DNA of 64,000 nt from contig NW_004624783.1 in assembly GCF_000247695.1 (NCBI RefSeq), positions 1,003,754 to 1,067,753 of the forward strand, given 5' to 3'. This document shows positions 60,780-64,000 of this stretch, one piece after another. Origin of the DNA: Heterocephalus glaber (Eukaryota > Chordata > Mammalia > Rodentia > Bathyergidae). The notes under the pieces are model-generated. The model did no database searches and had not been told where the DNA came from. It saw nothing but the letters and a program-made list of their open reading frames with translations. A program made the translations under genes and the position numbers. Positions within the stretch are counted from its first letter, which is position 1. The number at the start of each line of letters is the position of its first letter.

Positions 60780-63700
60780 TTCTGGCTTAATATTGCATAT
60801 ATGATTTTCAAAGGAATAAAACCTAACAAGAGGACAATGGTAGTCACATGCTGCCTTCTTCCTTTACAATCTGCCATGAGGATATCCATTATATAGCTCC
60901 TTGAAGAGCACAAGGACATTCATTGAACCTAAAATGCATCAATTTGAGATGGATGCTTGTAACCAAAGAGCTCACTGTTTTGATTCACTATGACTCATCA
61001 GTGCTAGAATCATGAGTAAGTGACAGGCTTCGCTCCCAGAATATACAGTTCACATCAAAAAAGAACAAGTAGATTTTTTAGGGTTACCCTATCTGACCAC
61101 TTGGCACTCAAGTATGGCATGGTTAATAGATTTCCCCCAATTCCACCCAAAAAAACAATTATATTGGGTTTCAGCATCATTGGACTCACAGGAACTCTTA
61201 TTGTTGGGTCAATACACAGCATAGATTCCAAAATTAACCAGAAAATGACAGTGAAATATATAAATAAAAGTGTTTGGGCAACAAAACATTTACAGTCTAA
61301 TTAGTGAGGTCCTAGCCAGATGGCCTCAGATAACAGGGACCTAAAAACAATGCAATTCTCCCCTTTCTTTACAATTCTTTGTTGTTTCCTTCTGACAGCG
61401 ACATGAGTGGAATTTTAGAGATTTGTCAAACTATTTGAGAAAATAGAGTTTAAAAATACTTTTGAAAAACAAATATTTCATGTCTCTTCATGCTAAAGCA
61501 TAGCTTTTACCTACTGTTGGGATGCTAAACAATTGGGTCATAGGAGTTTCCATGGACACATGGCTAAAGGAAATGGGACATTACTCAGAACATATGTTTT
61601 TATGATGACTCATCTTAAGTAAGACTCAGAGCACTCCAGATGTTTGGTCCCTTGACACTCATGGAAAATAACCCACAAGGTTGCTGGATTTTCCTGTGAA
61701 GGGCAATTCCTTCACTAAAGAAATATGTCTACTTTACATCAATACATAGATGAATATAGAATTTTTAAGTCTTATCCTTGGAGATGAGAACAAGCTCAAA
61801 ACTCAAATGGTGAAATTATTTTTATGGACTACCTCAGGTCAGCAGATATTGATTTTAGGTGAGGTGTAGTGAAAGTCATTTATTACTAAAAACAGTTAAG
61901 GACTAAAGTTATAGAGGTTTAATTTTTAAAGCTGTTATAAAGGATCAAGGTTATTGGTATGGTAGTACTATGTTGAGTGTGAACCAAAAGGACGGGGTAA
62001 CAGCTGGCGTTCTCAGAGATTTTCACTATCTTTCACTATCTTTGTAATCTGAGCACATCATTAAGGGTGTGTAGAGCTTGTTAAAATATGATAGGCTAAG
62101 TTGGACAAATAATAATGAGAATGAAAACATGTGTTTTAAAGACTGTGAAGTTTCATCAAAATTAAAGCCCAGAAAAGCAATGAAGGATGACTAAAAGTGA
62201 ATATGAATAATAATCTACCCCAAGATATCTACAAATCTGATAGCTGAATATATGACCAAAAGGGAGACTAGACAAAGGGGTGCCATAGAGGAGGGCCCCT
62301 TGCACTACCGGGATGCAGGAACATAAGCTGATCCTGCGACTTTTCTTGGCAGGTCCAGCCCAATGGAGGCAATAGATATCATGATATTCCAGCTTGACAT
62401 AATCAATCCAATTCTTGTTACTTCTTTGGCAAAAGCAGATATTCATAGATTGTCTTTCATCCATCCTTTCCTCTATTCACAGTTTACTATTAAATTTCAT
62501 TAGACAATATCCACAAACGTTCTGATTCCCAGAAGGAGTATTCAATGAAGGAGAATGCTTCAGCTGAACTCCCTCCCTGGGGTTTGCCTAATAACCATGT
62601 AGGGCCTAGTATAATTACTCTTGGGAGACACAAAAGGTGGCTATTTCTATGTCTCTATTAATGGGGTCAAAAGAAGTGAAGGTCAGGTTTGTATTTTTAA
62701 GCAACTATAATAAATTGAGGCAGATCCAAGAGGCAATGCCATTACAAACACGGATAAGAATGCATTGAAAAGAATTCACTTCTGTGGTATCCTGCAAGTG
62801 TCCTAATGATCATGGAGAACTTTATGCACTAAGAGAAATCTTGGTTCGGAGACCTAGACCTTTTTGTGTTAGTACATTTCTCCCCAGAGGTAGGCAAGGT
62901 ACTTTCAAAGGAAATCCATTCTTTGAAGCCAGTTAGAAAATTATTGCTGCAGGGTACTAAAAAGCACCTCTAGCAGCTTGACAGAGATAATGTGCAACTG
63001 CACTATGCTCATTATGCCAAGATGTAATTTACCGTTTCCGCACACACTCTTTCCCTCTGTGTGCCCCCGGGGTCATGAGAGTTGGGAATCACCAACCGAG
63101 TTTCTCTCTGAATGTTTACAATGTTACAACAATAAACGGTAGCCTATTAGATCACAGTGGGCATAAATTGTACCTGGATACCCTTCTCAAAAATTATAAA
63201 CAGCCATTCACCAACAGTTTTCAAGGATCTGCAGTAGGATTATTGAAAAGTTAAATCAGTCACTTCCCCCTATCATAAAAGAAATGTTCAAAATGTTATC
63301 TTTATTTAGTATACAAAAACAAATATATTTACTAATGTATTTATTCCCTCTGTAAATTTTTTTAATGCAGCAGGCTTCAATGACCAAAAAGGAAAGGTAG
63401 GTGAGACTCACCAAAATCTTTCCTACTTCATGACACCAGGAAGTAGCTTTAGCTCTGGTTAAGATCTAACATAGTTTATTTTACTGAAGTTCATTACTCT
63501 AAGTCTTGTTAACACTAAAGTAGAGATTATCACTAATGTCATCTTAGTTTACCAATGAAATGAAGTCAAATACAAAGTTGTTTGTGCCTACATTTCTGTA
63601 CAAACTTGCGAGTACACACTAGGTTTCTCTTCAAGCAGGGGAACTTTGGGGTTGTGGAGGAGAAAGAGGCAGATGTTACCGCTTGTCTCCTTTGTTACTC

Positions 63701-64000
63701 CAGTCTGTTCAGATTCCCATGAGAACAAGAATCCTTCTCATTAAACAATCAAACGCTACCATTATTCGTGCAATAGAACATAGAACCTATTTCATCACCT
63801 TCCCATAAATGATTTCAATCTTTCAAATACCTGGGACCAATTCAGTTAAAAAGGGCACAAATAAAAGGGCCTAATGAAGGTAAGAAAATTTAATCCATAA
63901 TACCTACATTATGACATTTAAGGAGCTATTTACAGCCTAATAAAAATTTTTCATAAGATCCGTGATTCCTTTTGAAAGACTTTGGACTTGATTTATCCCG
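60780..64000. other. Stretch with no gene recognised
   Basis: Apparently unique sequence to the window end. A short tandem 'tttcactatctttcactatc' lies near 62030. Splice-donor-like words on the minus strand (for example near 63405) lack convincing exons. Confidence 0.35.

Overview
The window is non-coding-rich mammalian nuclear DNA. It holds spliced-gene fragments, a processed pseudogene, L1/L2/HAL1-type LINEs, MIR, MaLR, hAT and mariner relics, and many short tRNA-derived (ID-like) SINEs with A and B boxes and a 'ggtaccaaaaa' tail. Two composite SINEs that join a 7SL/B1-like half to an ID-like half point to a rodent outside the mouse/rat lineage. The 'ttccgccgcctgcc' ID variant makes me think of Castorimorpha (kangaroo rat, gopher or beaver), but that is inference from memory, not a search result.

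Layout. 0.15-4.25 kb: an L1 ORF2 fragment (+) split by a 3.1-kb ATG16L1 processed pseudogene (-) with a 14-bp target-site duplication (TSD), and by an ID SINE. 5.04-12.77 kb: a degenerate class I (gammaretrovirus-like) endogenous retrovirus (ERV) on the minus strand. It has two LTRs, a polypurine tract and a decayed gag, plus a tandem duplication in the leader and a 5S rRNA retropseudogene inserted near the 3' LTR. 12.8-18.8 kb: L2, composite SINEs and microsatellites. 18.85-20.69 kb: a 5'-truncated young-looking L1 (-) with a 13-bp TSD. 23.5-24.0 kb: the terminal coding exon of an unidentified minus-strand gene, with its preceding exon probably at 43.3 kb. 24.47-27.3 kb: an ancient L1M (+) carrying four later insertions, including a hAT element with a textbook 8-bp TSD. 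28-36 kb: L2, MIR and MER5-type repeats and a mariner relic with long inverted ends. 36.8-39.9 kb: old L1 (-) interrupted by a MaLR LTR. 40-64 kb: mostly unique intronic or intergenic sequence with scattered SINE, MIR and hAT copies, a GC-box-rich promoter-like patch at 55.0-55.6 kb and a 100-base assembly gap at 58.75 kb.

Most genuine coding content is small: two phase-compatible minus-strand exons about 19 kb apart suggest that much of 24-43 kb is an intron. I saw no CRISPR array, functional RNA gene or operon-like system. The notable content is a set of well-bounded insertion events whose order can be read from nested TSDs. All repeat family names come from recognition by eye and were not checked against a library.
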